Shown one piece after another: positions 1-8,854 of a stretch of 50,003 nt of DNA. The stretch covers positions 1 through 50,003 of the forward strand of contig CAIYHQ010000048.1 in assembly GCA_903926075.1 (NCBI GenBank). The letters are read 5' to 3'. The notes beneath the pieces are model-generated. The model did no database searches. It saw only the letters and a list, made by a program, of their open reading frames with translations, and was not told where the DNA came from. The stretch comes from an uncultured Methanomicrobiales archaeon (GTDB taxonomy: Archaea > Halobacteriota > Methanomicrobia > Methanomicrobiales > Methanospirillaceae). Numbering within the stretch: position 1 is the first letter of the stretch; each line of letters opens with the position of its first letter. The translations under genes were made by a program, and so were the position numbers.

Positions 1-105
1 AGTCTTGTTTGCCTTGTTCATAATATCAAGAAAGCTATAAAATTCGGACTTGAACGCTTCCTGAACCAAAGAAACTTAAGATTCAGTCCCGTTTCAGTAA
101 GATAA
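1..105 (+). CDS. 3' end of an unidentified gene, possibly a transposase (partial)
   Basis: An open frame runs from the window edge to a TAA at 103-105, giving 34 residues that include LVHNIKKAIKFGL. This resembles the hydrophobic/basic C-terminal tail of DDE transposases of the IS1182 type (pattern xHNxKK), but it is too short to classify firmly. It lies just left of a sensor gene that loses its 3' end near base 290, which would fit an insertion sequence end. The stretch 106-269 shows no coding potential on either strand. No terminal inverted repeat could be proven, because the other end lies outside the window. Confidence 0.35.
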   Translation, partial: SLVCLVHNIKKAIKFGLERFLNQRNLRFSPVSVR

Positions 106-269
106 GGCCAAAAAAGAATCGTATATCGGATTTAGAAGTTACCCGAATGGAGACACATTTAAATTGGTCTCCAAGAATGTAGTGAACGATGAATAAAAGA
201 TAAAATAGTGGTTATTAATGTTGAATTGTTGATGGGATCGGACGCCTACTAAACTGAATATGTACCTCA

Positions 270-1871
270 TTAAGCTTTTTTTATGTCCAAGCGACAGCCT
301 CCTGAGTCAAGGATATTTGCCGAATTCCATAATACCGTTTTTATGTCGCCATCTATGTCCAATATTGGAATTTCAACAGTCTCGAACCGTTCTCCTTCAA
401 ACGTCCTCTGAATTAAATTCATTGAGTATGAACGACTTTCATCCGGGAAAAGGAGGTCCAGGGTTTTTCCGATAATTTCATCCTTTTTTTTTCCTGTTAG
501 TTCCTCGAATGCTCTATTAAACCGTGTTATCCGAAAAAAAGGATCCCATGTTATTATCGGAGCGTTAGCGTAATTTATCAGGTTTTCGAGGTATTCAGTA
601 GTTTCAATAAGAGCGTTATCAATCTGTTTCCGTGCCGTGATATCTCTGATAATACATGTACTGATTGGCGTGTCTTTTAAATAACGCCGGGAAATATTTA
701 GTTCAACCGGGAAAATAGTCCCGTTTCTACGCCTGCAGTTAATTTCTAAAAGCTTGTCAAGCACTTCAGACGTTTCCTTTAATGAAATACTACTTATTAT
801 ATTTTTAAAGTTCGTCTTATCTCTCTCATCTATTGCCAGTTCAAGGAAACATGATCCAATTGCTTCCTTCTCTGTGTAGCCAAATATTCTCCAGGCTGCA
901 TTGTTCCAAAGGAGTACCAGGTAATCCTCATCAAAAGTAACAATAGCATCATTTGCCGCTTCTACCAGTTGTTTATAATTCTCCTGTATATCAACAAAAA
1001 AATTCGCGAGCACCCCTTCAAGTTTCAGCCCTTTTTCTATTGCAGATCTTTGTGCGATAAAAAAAATTGCAAATAATGCAAAAATGCATCCAATGTATTG
1101 TGTTATTCTTCCGACCCAACTGACAAGTGACCCTACTGATGAGGGGAAAAAGACAGAAATAAGACCTATTGATATTAATGCAAGTGAGACAGAGTACCAG
1201 AAGAAAAAATCACTTTTTGTCTTAAGGTATCTTAACGCCAGGATTATGGAAGATAGAACAAGAAACACAATTGTATTCTCTAAAATTAACTGTCTTGTAA
1301 TCGTAGGTCCAATTCCCTGTATGAAGAAAGGAGGGATTATTCCTTTAATTGTTTCAAGGGTAAAGAGAGTGACAAAAATGAGAATAACTGAATATAATGC
1401 AACAATATCCTTTTTACTTTCAATTCCTCTTCTTTTATTTGCTACATCTCTACTAATTCCAGCTCCTGCAAGGAAAAAAAGTGAACCAATACAGGAACAG
1501 GTATTATGAACTGTCACGCTCATGTTCGGGCCATCTGGAAAGGGACTTAACCAGCCTGCTACAATTGCACCAAGGCCGAATATTAGAAAACCAGCCCCAG
1601 TCATAAGTATATTAGGTGAGCCACTTTTCAAATAGACCCGAATCGAGATGTATACAATAAGGAGTGGGATTAATCCCTGAAATACTGAATTCATGACCGG
1701 TAGCAAAAAAATCGGCTCAAAGACCGTTGGTATATTCAAAGCTACGAGTATCGCAATAATTACCAGGGAAAATGGTATAAGAAGCACCGCTGCTGTTTTT
1801 CGGAGATCATGAAAGCTAAGTCTCTTATTTGAATCTGAAAATTTTTTAATTTTCTCCTTTACTTCAGTCAT
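270..1871 (-). CDS. Membrane-bound PAS sensor protein, C-terminally truncated (no kinase domain)
   Basis: A 533-residue protein. Residues about 25-285 contain seven to eight hydrophobic segments and form a membrane sensory region of the MASE kind. Two PAS domains follow, at about 300-415 (ending near IIRDITARK) and about 420-520. The second PAS breaks off after NSANILDSGG, where related proteins continue into a last beta strand, a linker and the His-kinase domain. Here eight unrelated residues (CRLDIKKA) and a stop follow. I infer truncation by a rearrangement at about 290, next to the possible transposase end. The ATG at 1869-1871 lies about 27 bases from a TATA-like CAATATATTG, so the mRNA is probably leaderless. 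The protein may still bind a ligand or partner, but it cannot autophosphorylate. Confidence 0.8.
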   Translation of the reverse strand: MTEVKEKIKKFSDSNKRLSFHDLRKTAAVLLIPFSLVIIAILVALNIPTVFEPIFLLPVMNSVFQGLIPLLIVYISIRVYLKSGSPNILMTGAGFLIFGLGAIVAGWLSPFPDGPNMSVTVHNTCSCIGSLFFLAGAGISRDVANKRRGIESKKDIVALYSVILIFVTLFTLETIKGIIPPFFIQGIGPTITRQLILENTIVFLVLSSIILALRYLKTKSDFFFWYSVSLALISIGLISVFFPSSVGSLVSWVGRITQYIGCIFALFAIFFIAQRSAIEKGLKLEGVLANFFVDIQENYKQLVEAANDAIVTFDEDYLVLLWNNAAWRIFGYTEKEAIGSCFLELAIDERDKTNFKNIISSISLKETSEVLDKLLEINCRRRNGTIFPVELNISRRYLKDTPISTCIIRDITARKQIDNALIETTEYLENLINYANAPIITWDPFFRITRFNRAFEELTGKKKDEIIGKTLDLLFPDESRSYSMNLIQRTFEGERFETVEIPILDIDGDIKTVLWNSANILDSGGCRLDIKKA

Positions 1872-1892
1872 ATAGGAACCATTTTTTTAATG

Positions 1893-1902
1893 CAATATAT
1901 TG
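1893..1902 (-). promoter_or_regulatory. TATA-like promoter element for the truncated PAS sensor
   Basis: The sequence CAATATATTG is centred about 27 bases upstream of the ATG at 1871 on the minus strand. This is the usual archaeal distance from TATA box to transcription start. It also separates this gene from the uvr operon, whose last gene ends at 1948. Confidence 0.5.
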
Positions 1903-1947
1903 GGCGAATGTTGTTAAGCAAGTTAATAATCCATCCTGGTTTGATTC

Positions 1948-3885
1948 TTAAAAAGAATTACCTAACCGTTTTCGAAGCTCCTTCACCTGCTCCCGCAATG
2001 CAATGGCATCTTCGAAGTCCAGTCTTTCTGCAGCCTCTTTCATCTTTGTTTCCAGTTCAATAATGAGATTTGGTATATCCCGTTTTGGAATGTGTCTTGT
2101 ATCTTTTATATCAATAACTTTCTCTTTTATAGGTTTTTTTATTGTTTCAGGTGTTATCCCGTGCTCTTTATTATAGGAGAGCTGGATAGTCCTTCTACGG
2201 TCAGTCTCATTTAGTGCTGTTGTCATGGACCGAGTGAGGTTATTGGCATATAGGATGACGTAAGAGTCCTGATTTCGTGCAGCTCTTCCGATTATCTGAA
2301 TAAGACTTCTTGCATCTCTTAAGAATCCTTCCTTATCTGCATCGAGAATTGCGATGAACCCAACCTCCGGAATATCAAGCCCTTCCCTTAGAAGGTTAAT
2401 CCCTACAAGCACGTCAAATTTGCCAAGCCTTAATTCCCGGATAATTTCGGTCCTTTCAAGTGTGTTTATCTCAGAATGAAGATATCGGGTTTTAATTCCT
2501 TCGGCTGCAAGATACTCTGCAAGTTCTTCAGCAAGACGCTTTGTCAGTGTTGTAACAAGGGCCCGGTATCCTTTTTGAATTGTCTTTCTGCATTCAATAA
2601 TCACATCCTCTATCTGTCCTTCTGTCTTCCGTACTGTAACTTCAGGGTCAATAAGGCCTGTTGGCCTGATAATCTGTTCAACCACCTGTGCTGAACTCGC
2701 GAGTTCATAATCTCCGGGTGTTGCAGAGACAAAGATTACATGTTTCATGTACTTTTCGGACTCCTGGAATTTCAGGGGCCGGTTATCATAGGCACTGGGG
2801 AGCCTGAACCCGAAGTTGACAAGAGCCTCTTTTCGAGAGCGGTCACCCCGGTACATACCATGGAGCTGTGGAATAGTCTGGTGGCTTTCATCGATAAAGA
2901 GGAGGAAATCGTCCGGGAAATAGTCGATGAGACAATAGGGTTTCTCTCCTGGAGCTCTCCTATCAAAATGGCGTGAATAGTTCTCTATTCCCTTGCAGTA
3001 CCCGGTCTCCTCGATCATCTCTATGTCATAGTTAGTCCTTTGCTCAAGCCTGTGAGCTTCAAGCATTGCAAGTTTTGGAAGTGATTCTGCGAGTTCAGTT
3101 CTGATAGTCTCAATTGCACTCTTTCGTACGTCTTCTGGGATCACGAAATGACGGGCAGGATAGAAATGGAAATAGGGAAGTTCCTGTAAAACTTTTCCGG
3201 AAGTCTTTTCGATTTCAAAAATTTTCTCAACCTCATCTCCAAAGAACTCAACCCTGATTATATTTGCAAGGTATGCGGGGATTATATCAATTGTGTCTCC
3301 TCTTACCCTGAAACGACCTGGTTCAAGCTCAATATCATTTCTTTCAAACTGTATTGTGATGAGTTTCCAGAGCACATCTTCCCTTTTGATTGTCATACCC
3401 ATTTTCAGGTCAAAACCCAGGTCGCGGAAGTTTTCAGGGTTCCCGAGGCCATAGATGCAGGATACTGAAGCGACAACGATTACATCCCGGGCTGATAGGA
3501 GTGAAGCTGTTGCAGAGAGTCGCATCTGTTCAATACGCGGGTTAATCTGGGCATCTTTTTCAATATACTGGTCTTTAGCTGGGATATAAGACTCAGGCTG
3601 GTAAAAGTCATAATACGAAACAAAATATTCAACCCTGTTATCCGGAAAAAAGTCACGAAATTCATTGTATAATTGGGCAGCAAGAGTTTTATTATGGGCT
3701 ATAACCAAAGCAGGCCTGTTAAGCGCTGCTATCACGTTTGCCATTGTAAAGGTTTTTCCTGAGCCTGTGACTCCGATAAGGGTCTGAAAACGGTTATCTT
3801 CCCTTAAACCCTGAACAAGCCTTCTTATGGCCTGAGGCTGTGATCCTGCAGGCGAAAATTCAGATTTGAGCTTAAAATCAGTCAT
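1948..3885 (-). CDS. uvrB: UvrB, excinuclease ABC subunit B
   Basis: The DNA damage verification helicase of nucleotide excision repair. UvrA loads it, it opens the strands around the lesion, and it recruits UvrC. At 645 residues it is close to the usual length (673 in E. coli). Visible motifs are Walker A GVTGSGKT at residues 38-45, the beta-hairpin YYDFYQPESYIP at about 91 that probes the lesion, the DESH box in FIDESHQT, helicase motifs GINLLREGLDIPE and QIIGRAARN, and a C-terminal UVR motif (about 605-640, with ERLDFEDAIALREQ) that binds UvrC. Its ATG overlaps the uvrC stop by four bases (ATGA), so it is the last gene of a uvrA-uvrC-uvrB operon and is probably translationally coupled. The family is bacterial in origin and was acquired by methanogens. 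Confidence 0.98.
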   Translation of the reverse strand: MTDFKLKSEFSPAGSQPQAIRRLVQGLREDNRFQTLIGVTGSGKTFTMANVIAALNRPALVIAHNKTLAAQLYNEFRDFFPDNRVEYFVSYYDFYQPESYIPAKDQYIEKDAQINPRIEQMRLSATASLLSARDVIVVASVSCIYGLGNPENFRDLGFDLKMGMTIKREDVLWKLITIQFERNDIELEPGRFRVRGDTIDIIPAYLANIIRVEFFGDEVEKIFEIEKTSGKVLQELPYFHFYPARHFVIPEDVRKSAIETIRTELAESLPKLAMLEAHRLEQRTNYDIEMIEETGYCKGIENYSRHFDRRAPGEKPYCLIDYFPDDFLLFIDESHQTIPQLHGMYRGDRSRKEALVNFGFRLPSAYDNRPLKFQESEKYMKHVIFVSATPGDYELASSAQVVEQIIRPTGLIDPEVTVRKTEGQIEDVIIECRKTIQKGYRALVTTLTKRLAEELAEYLAAEGIKTRYLHSEINTLERTEIIRELRLGKFDVLVGINLLREGLDIPEVGFIAILDADKEGFLRDARSLIQIIGRAARNQDSYVILYANNLTRSMTTALNETDRRRTIQLSYNKEHGITPETIKKPIKEKVIDIKDTRHIPKRDIPNLIIELETKMKEAAERLDFEDAIALREQVKELRKRLGNSF

Positions 3886-5432
3886 GAACGAACCTTTTTT
3901 GAACGGAGCAAGGTATGATATTTTATTGCAAACCTGTGTGTTTCATCCCGTATCTCGCGTATAAAGAGAGTTGCACGGGAATCTTTATCAAGCGGGAGCG
4001 GTTGACTCCGGCCAGGTACATAGACCTCTTCCAGTCGTTTTGCAATTGCTGCAACCGGGAGCGAAATATCAAGAGAACTAAGGGCCTTTTGTGCAGAAAA
4101 AAGCTGTCCCTGACCTCCGTCCACAATAACAAGGTCCGGATACTCCTGTGACTCCCGCTTAAGCCGTGAATACCTCCGTGTAACAACCTCCCTTATTGCA
4201 AGGAAGTCATCTATTCCCTCAACAGTCTTTATTTTGAACCTCCGATAGTTCTTTTTATCGGGTTTTCCGTTCGTAAACCTCACCATTGCACCGACAACAG
4301 AGGTGCCACTTGTGTGAGAGATATCAAAGCACTCAATTGCAACTGGATTATGGGGAAGGCCCAGGGCCTCACGCAGGGCTTCAAGTTTCAATTGTTCACG
4401 GAAGAAACTGTGTTCGATGTTTGTCATGACAAGGTCAAGGAGTTTCTTTTTCTCTCCCCTTTTTGGTATAGTTACCTGCACAGTCTTCCCTTTTCTTGAG
4501 GAAAGGAATTCTTTTATGATATCTTCAGGTTCGTGCGGCAGAATAAGGTCATCTGGGGGTAAATTCTCTCCATAGTACCTTACAATAAATTCTGATAATG
4601 CACCTTCTGTTGCAGGAAAACTAAATTCTCTCTTATTAATAAGTGTGCCGTTACGGACACTAAAGAGCATAAGTGAAAGAGTCTCCCCGGTTATAACGTA
4701 ATTTATTATATCCTCATTGCTTTCATTGGGCCTCTGCATGGACTGGTGTTCCCTGAGTCGTTGTATTGCTGAGATCTGGTCTCTAATAGTAATTGCCTTC
4801 TCGAACTCTTCCTTCTCTGACGCAATTCGCATCTGTTCCTTTAGGGAATGAAGAAGGCTGTCATCTTTTCCCTTCAGGAGAAGGATTGCATCGTCAACTG
4901 CCCTCACATAATCTGTCTCATTTTCATTACCCATGCATGGAGCCCTGCATGTCTTCATGTGATAGCGGATACAAGGCCGTTTTGGAAGTTTCCGACACGA
5001 CCGTAAACGAAATGTCCGCTTTACAAATGTTATAAGATCGTTTCGGTCCTTTCCGTAAACAAAAGGGCCGATAAACGTGCCTTTTTCATCACGTCTTCTG
5101 GCTATCCTTATTGCCGGGTATTTTTCATCGGTTAGAAGGATGTATGCAAAGCTCTTCGAGTCCTTAAGGTCGATATTATAGTGCGGCTGATGGGTTTTAA
5201 CCAGGTTGTTTTCAAGTATTAATGCTTCAAGTTCGTTTGCCGTTACAATATAATCGATATCTGTAACATGTGAAAGAAGGCTTCTCGTCTTTGCGTCATG
5301 GTCATGTTTCTGAAAATAGCTCGAGACTCTTTTCTTCAGATTCTTTGCTTTTCCAATATAGAGAATTCTGCCAGTTTCATCTTTAAAAAGATAAGTGCCA
5401 GGGTTTTCCGGAATACCTGAAAGGTCAATCAT
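3882..5432 (-). CDS. uvrC: UvrC, excinuclease ABC subunit C, short form without the HhH domain
   Basis: The nuclease that makes the 3' and 5' incisions around the lesion bound by UvrB. The N-terminal GIY-YIG domain (residues 12-95) has GTYLF, LYIGKAKNLKKR with Arg35, and the catalytic Glu in LILENNLVK. Four cysteines follow at about 140-165 (C-x7-C-x7-C-x3-C), the pattern linked to the [4Fe-4S] cluster of UvrC. Next come a UVR motif (about 200-235) and an RNase H-like endonuclease domain with Asp370 (CFDISH), Asp438 (VDGGQGQ) and His499 (ETHRFAIKYH). The protein stops at 516, whereas bacterial UvrC is about 590-610. The missing part is the C-terminal double helix-hairpin-helix DNA-binding domain. 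Both ends overlap the neighbouring uvr genes by four bases. The order uvrA-uvrC-uvrB ensures co-expression. Confidence 0.97.
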   Translation of the reverse strand: MIDLSGIPENPGTYLFKDETGRILYIGKAKNLKKRVSSYFQKHDHDAKTRSLLSHVTDIDYIVTANELEALILENNLVKTHQPHYNIDLKDSKSFAYILLTDEKYPAIRIARRRDEKGTFIGPFVYGKDRNDLITFVKRTFRLRSCRKLPKRPCIRYHMKTCRAPCMGNENETDYVRAVDDAILLLKGKDDSLLHSLKEQMRIASEKEEFEKAITIRDQISAIQRLREHQSMQRPNESNEDIINYVITGETLSLMLFSVRNGTLINKREFSFPATEGALSEFIVRYYGENLPPDDLILPHEPEDIIKEFLSSRKGKTVQVTIPKRGEKKKLLDLVMTNIEHSFFREQLKLEALREALGLPHNPVAIECFDISHTSGTSVVGAMVRFTNGKPDKKNYRRFKIKTVEGIDDFLAIREVVTRRYSRLKRESQEYPDLVIVDGGQGQLFSAQKALSSLDISLPVAAIAKRLEEVYVPGRSQPLPLDKDSRATLFIREIRDETHRFAIKYHTLLRSKKVRS

Positions 5433-8233
5433 GCCCCAAGGACCCGGGCGAGAAACCTCCCGGTATGGGAACCCGAATCATCTGCTATCATTTCAGGGGT
5501 TCCGACCGCAATTATTTCTCCACCCGCATCGCCACCGTCCGGGCCGAGGTCAATTATATAATCCGCCGACTTAATGACGTCAAGGTTATGTTCGATAACA
5601 ATGACTGTGTTTCCTTTCTCCACAAGTTCGTCAAGTACTGATATGAGTTTTTTAACATCATGAAAGTGTAGCCCGGTAGTAGGTTCGTCAAGCAGGTAAA
5701 CTGTCTTTCCTGTCGCCCTTTTTGCAAGTTCGCGAGTTAATTTGATTCTTTGTGCTTCGCCCCCGGAAAGTGTTGTTGCACTCTGGCCTAACTTGATATA
5801 TTCAAGCCCCACTTTCATGAGTGTCTCAAGTTTCTGGCGGATTCCTGGGAGCTTTTCAAACAGGGTGAATGCCTCTTCGACGCTCATTGCAAGTACATCG
5901 GCAATGGACTTTCCTTTATACCTGACTTCAAGAGTCTCGCGGTTATATCTGTGGCCATGACACTCTTCACATTCTACGTAGACATCAGGCAGGAAATTCA
6001 TCTCTATTTTAATAAGGCCATCACCCTCACAAGCTTCACATCTTCCGCCTTTGAGGTTAAATGAAAACCTTCCGGGTCCGTAACCCCTGACTTTTGCTTC
6101 CCGTGTCTCGGAAAAGATCTTGCGAATCTCGTCAAATACTTTGGTATATGTGGCTGGATTGCTGCGTGGAGTGCGTCCAATCGGACTCTGGTCGATTACA
6201 ATTACCTTGTCTACGGGTTTATCAAAGAAGAGCTCCCGAAACTTACCCGCTTCGAGAGTTGACTGGTGCAGCCTCTTCATCATGGCCTTATACAGTGTGT
6301 CATAGATAAGAGTTGATTTTCCACTTCCTGATACACCTGTAATAACAGTGAGGAGACCAATAGGAAGGCTGATATCAATGTCCTTCAGGTTGTTCTCCCT
6401 GCAGCCTTTAAGATGAATAAATTTATCTGCTATTCTCCGCTTTTCCGGGACATCAATCATCATTTTCCTGGAAAGGTACTGACCTGTGAGGGATTCAGGT
6501 ACTTTCATTACCGCCTCCGGAGTACCCTTTGCCACCACTTCTCCACCATGAAGTCCGGCTCCTGGTCCCATATCGACGACATAATCGGCTGCAAGGATGG
6601 TGTCTTCGTCATGTTCCACGACAATAAGCGTGTTTCCAAGGTCACGGAGTCGTTTTAATGTATCAACAAGCTTCTGGTTGTCCCTCTGGTGGAGGCCGAT
6701 TGAGGGCTCGTCAAGGACATAAAGGACACCGGTAAGGTTTGAACCTATCTGCGTTGCAAGCCTTATCCTCTGTGCTTCTCCGCCAGAAAGGCTCCCTGCA
6801 TTTCGTGACAGAGTGAGGTATGAGAGCCCGACCCTTTCAAGGAACAATAGGCGTGAATGTATCTCTTTTAAGACCTGCTTTGCTATCTCCTGCTCCTTTT
6901 TATCAAGGACGAGGTCTGTCATGAACTCCCGGCAGTTCTTAATTGACATGTCGGTTAGATCAATAATTGATTTATCTGCAATTTTTACTGATAGGACTTT
7001 CTCTTTAAGCCTCTTTCCATGGCAAAGAGGACAGGGTGAGATCTTCATGAAACGTTCAAGTTCCCGGCGCCTGTATTCACTCTGTGTCTGATGGTATAAA
7101 CGGTCCGCCTGCGGTGCAAGTCCTTCCCATTCACCAGTATGAGACCACTGGGTATCGCCCTGCCGCATCTCCATTTTAAATTTTATCCTTGCATTTGATC
7201 CCCACATCAGGGCATTGAACTGCTCAAGAGTCAGGTCTTTTATTGGTGTGAAGATCTCAAAGCCATAATGGTTGGCAACGGCCCCAAGGTACTGGACGCG
7301 GTAACTGTCCATTATATTCCTGTATAGTGCAACAGCTCCATCTGCAATTGATTTCTCCCTGTCCGGAATTATCAGATCAGGGTCAAATTCCATTCGGATC
7401 CCAAGCCCTTTACATTCCTCGCAGGCACCAAATGGACTGTTAAATGAGAACATTCGCGGCTGAAGTTCTTCATAGGTCATCCCGCAGACCGGGCATGCCA
7501 TTATGGAAGAGTAAATTTTTTCTGACTTTTCGTCCCATTGTGCAATTACGAGCCCTTCAGACCGGCTGACTGCAGTCTCAATTGCCTCAACAAGCCTTGA
7601 CCTGTCAGTTTCATTTATCCGATCGATGACAATGTCAATGTCATGTTTTTTGTACCTGTCAAGGTGAACCTCTTCATCAGTCCTCTGTATCACACCATTC
7701 ACCCTGACGCGAGTGAACCCATCTTTATTCAGGTCGAGAATCAGCTGTTGATACGTTCCTTTTTTCTGCCTTACGACTGGAGCAAGAATTGTTACCTGTC
7801 CCTTTTTTTCGGCAATGATACGGTCTGCTATCTTATCAGGCGATGAAGCTTCTATCGGATTGCCATGATTAGGACAGTATGCAATGCCGATTCGGGCATA
7901 GAGGAGTCTGAGGTAATCAAAAATTTCTGTAACTGTTCCTACCGTACTTCTGGGGTTTTTACTCGTTGTTTTTTGTTCTATTGAGATTGCAGGCGACAGT
8001 CCTTCAATACTGTCAACATCCGGTTTACTCATGAGACCGAGGAACTGGCGGGCGTAGGCAGACAGGGATTCAACGTACCTCCTCTGCCCTTCCGCATAGA
8101 TAGTATCGAATGCAAGAGTTGACTTCCCTGAACCCGAGAGTCCGGTAATGACTATAAGTTTGTCCCTTGGGAGTTCTATCGTTATATTTTTGAGGTTGTG
8201 CTGACGTGCACCTTTGATTATTATTTTTTTCAT
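5429..8233 (-). CDS. uvrA: UvrA, excinuclease ABC subunit A
   Basis: The dimeric ABC-type ATPase that first recognises bulky DNA lesions and loads UvrB. Its 934 residues match the usual length of about 940. The first half has Walker A GLSGSGKS at about residue 32, a zinc-binding [12 protein letters not shown]...CEEC module at about 248-283, CPLCHG, signature SGGEAQR and Walker [16 protein letters not shown]. The second half has GVSGSGKS, a second zinc module (CEACEGDG...[10 protein letters not shown]), signature LSGGEAQR and [10 protein letters not shown]. The ATG at 8231-8233 is chosen because [17 protein letters not shown] is the canonical UvrA start. It is the first gene of the repair operon, and its stop overlaps the uvrC start. 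The 153 bases upstream hold no obvious strong promoter that I could define. Confidence 0.98.
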   Translation of the reverse strand: MKKIIIKGARQHNLKNITIELPRDKLIVITGLSGSGKSTLAFDTIYAEGQRRYVESLSAYARQFLGLMSKPDVDSIEGLSPAISIEQKTTSKNPRSTVGTVTEIFDYLRLLYARIGIAYCPNHGNPIEASSPDKIADRIIAEKKGQVTILAPVVRQKKGTYQQLILDLNKDGFTRVRVNGVIQRTDEEVHLDRYKKHDIDIVIDRINETDRSRLVEAIETAVSRSEGLVIAQWDEKSEKIYSSIMACPVCGMTYEELQPRMFSFNSPFGACEECKGLGIRMEFDPDLIIPDREKSIADGAVALYRNIMDSYRVQYLGAVANHYGFEIFTPIKDLTLEQFNALMWGSNARIKFKMEMRQGDTQWSHTGEWEGLAPQADRLYHQTQSEYRRRELERFMKISPCPLCHGKRLKEKVLSVKIADKSIIDLTDMSIKNCREFMTDLVLDKKEQEIAKQVLKEIHSRLLFLERVGLSYLTLSRNAGSLSGGEAQRIRLATQIGSNLTGVLYVLDEPSIGLHQRDNQKLVDTLKRLRDLGNTLIVVEHDEDTILAADYVVDMGPGAGLHGGEVVAKGTPEAVMKVPESLTGQYLSRKMMIDVPEKRRIADKFIHLKGCRENNLKDIDISLPIGLLTVITGVSGSGKSTLIYDTLYKAMMKRLHQSTLEAGKFRELFFDKPVDKVIVIDQSPIGRTPRSNPATYTKVFDEIRKIFSETREAKVRGYGPGRFSFNLKGGRCEACEGDGLIKIEMNFLPDVYVECEECHGHRYNRETLEVRYKGKSIADVLAMSVEEAFTLFEKLPGIRQKLETLMKVGLEYIKLGQSATTLSGGEAQRIKLTRELAKRATGKTVYLLDEPTTGLHFHDVKKLISVLDELVEKGNTVIVIEHNLDVIKSADYIIDLGPDGGDAGGEIIAVGTPEMIADDSGSHTGRFLARVLGA

Positions 8234-8386
8234 GTCTTTCAGATGAAAAATGTTCGTTTCATAAGGTTATAGAGCACTCGATAGAGGTATTACGAGAGAG
8301 ATCATTCCTGTTGAATTGAAACGCCTTCCCCTTTGAAATGATTGTCAAAATCCCCAGATTGATATCTTTCCCTGGTAATGAATTAA

Positions 8387-8854
8387 TTACAATTTATGAA
8401 TTTCATTATAGAGTGACACAATCGACAGGCTGATTAGGTTCAGTGTTGTTGCAGCATACCAAAAATATTGTTCAATAACTGAGAGATGGGTTATCCAGCC
8501 TGACCAAAGCATAAAACAGATGATAAGAAAGGTTAAAAGAGTATCAATTGCAAGGAAAACCAACGGTCGACCCAGATAACGACCGGCCTGTCCAATTGTG
8601 CAATAATCAAAAGAACTCTCTTTATTTAGAAGGTCAATAATAATTCGGCCGGAGTTCATGAAAAAGTCTGTACCTGCCCATATCAATATAAAGAACCCGA
8701 TTGCCTTTAATATAAAATCTTGATCCCCACCTTCACGCAGGGCTGACATGCCAAACAATATTTTGAATATACAGAATGGAATACCTATAGTCAGGCTTAA
8801 AAAGAAAGGCCTTGCGAATAACGGGGGGTTATGGTTACTTTCAGGTTTCTCCAT
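8387..8854 (-). CDS. Small four-helix membrane protein of unknown function
   Basis: A 155-residue hydrophobic protein with four likely transmembrane segments (about 14-36, 47-66, 92-117, 124-147) and short charged loops. I recognise no family. Its ATG lies inside the end of the receiver-PAS4 gene (14-base overlap), so the two are almost certainly co-transcribed and probably translationally coupled. The partner has no output domain, so this protein could be its membrane partner or effector, but that is inferred from position only. Confidence 0.75.
   Translation of the reverse strand: MEKPESNHNPPLFARPFFLSLTIGIPFCIFKILFGMSALREGGDQDFILKAIGFFILIWAGTDFFMNSGRIIIDLLNKESSFDYCTIGQAGRYLGRPLVFLAIDTLLTFLIICFMLWSGWITHLSVIEQYFWYAATTLNLISLSIVSLYNEIHKL

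Noticed and set aside
1084-1509. 141-residue plus-strand frame
   Set aside because: It lies opposite the membrane segments of the PAS sensor and has no supporting motif.
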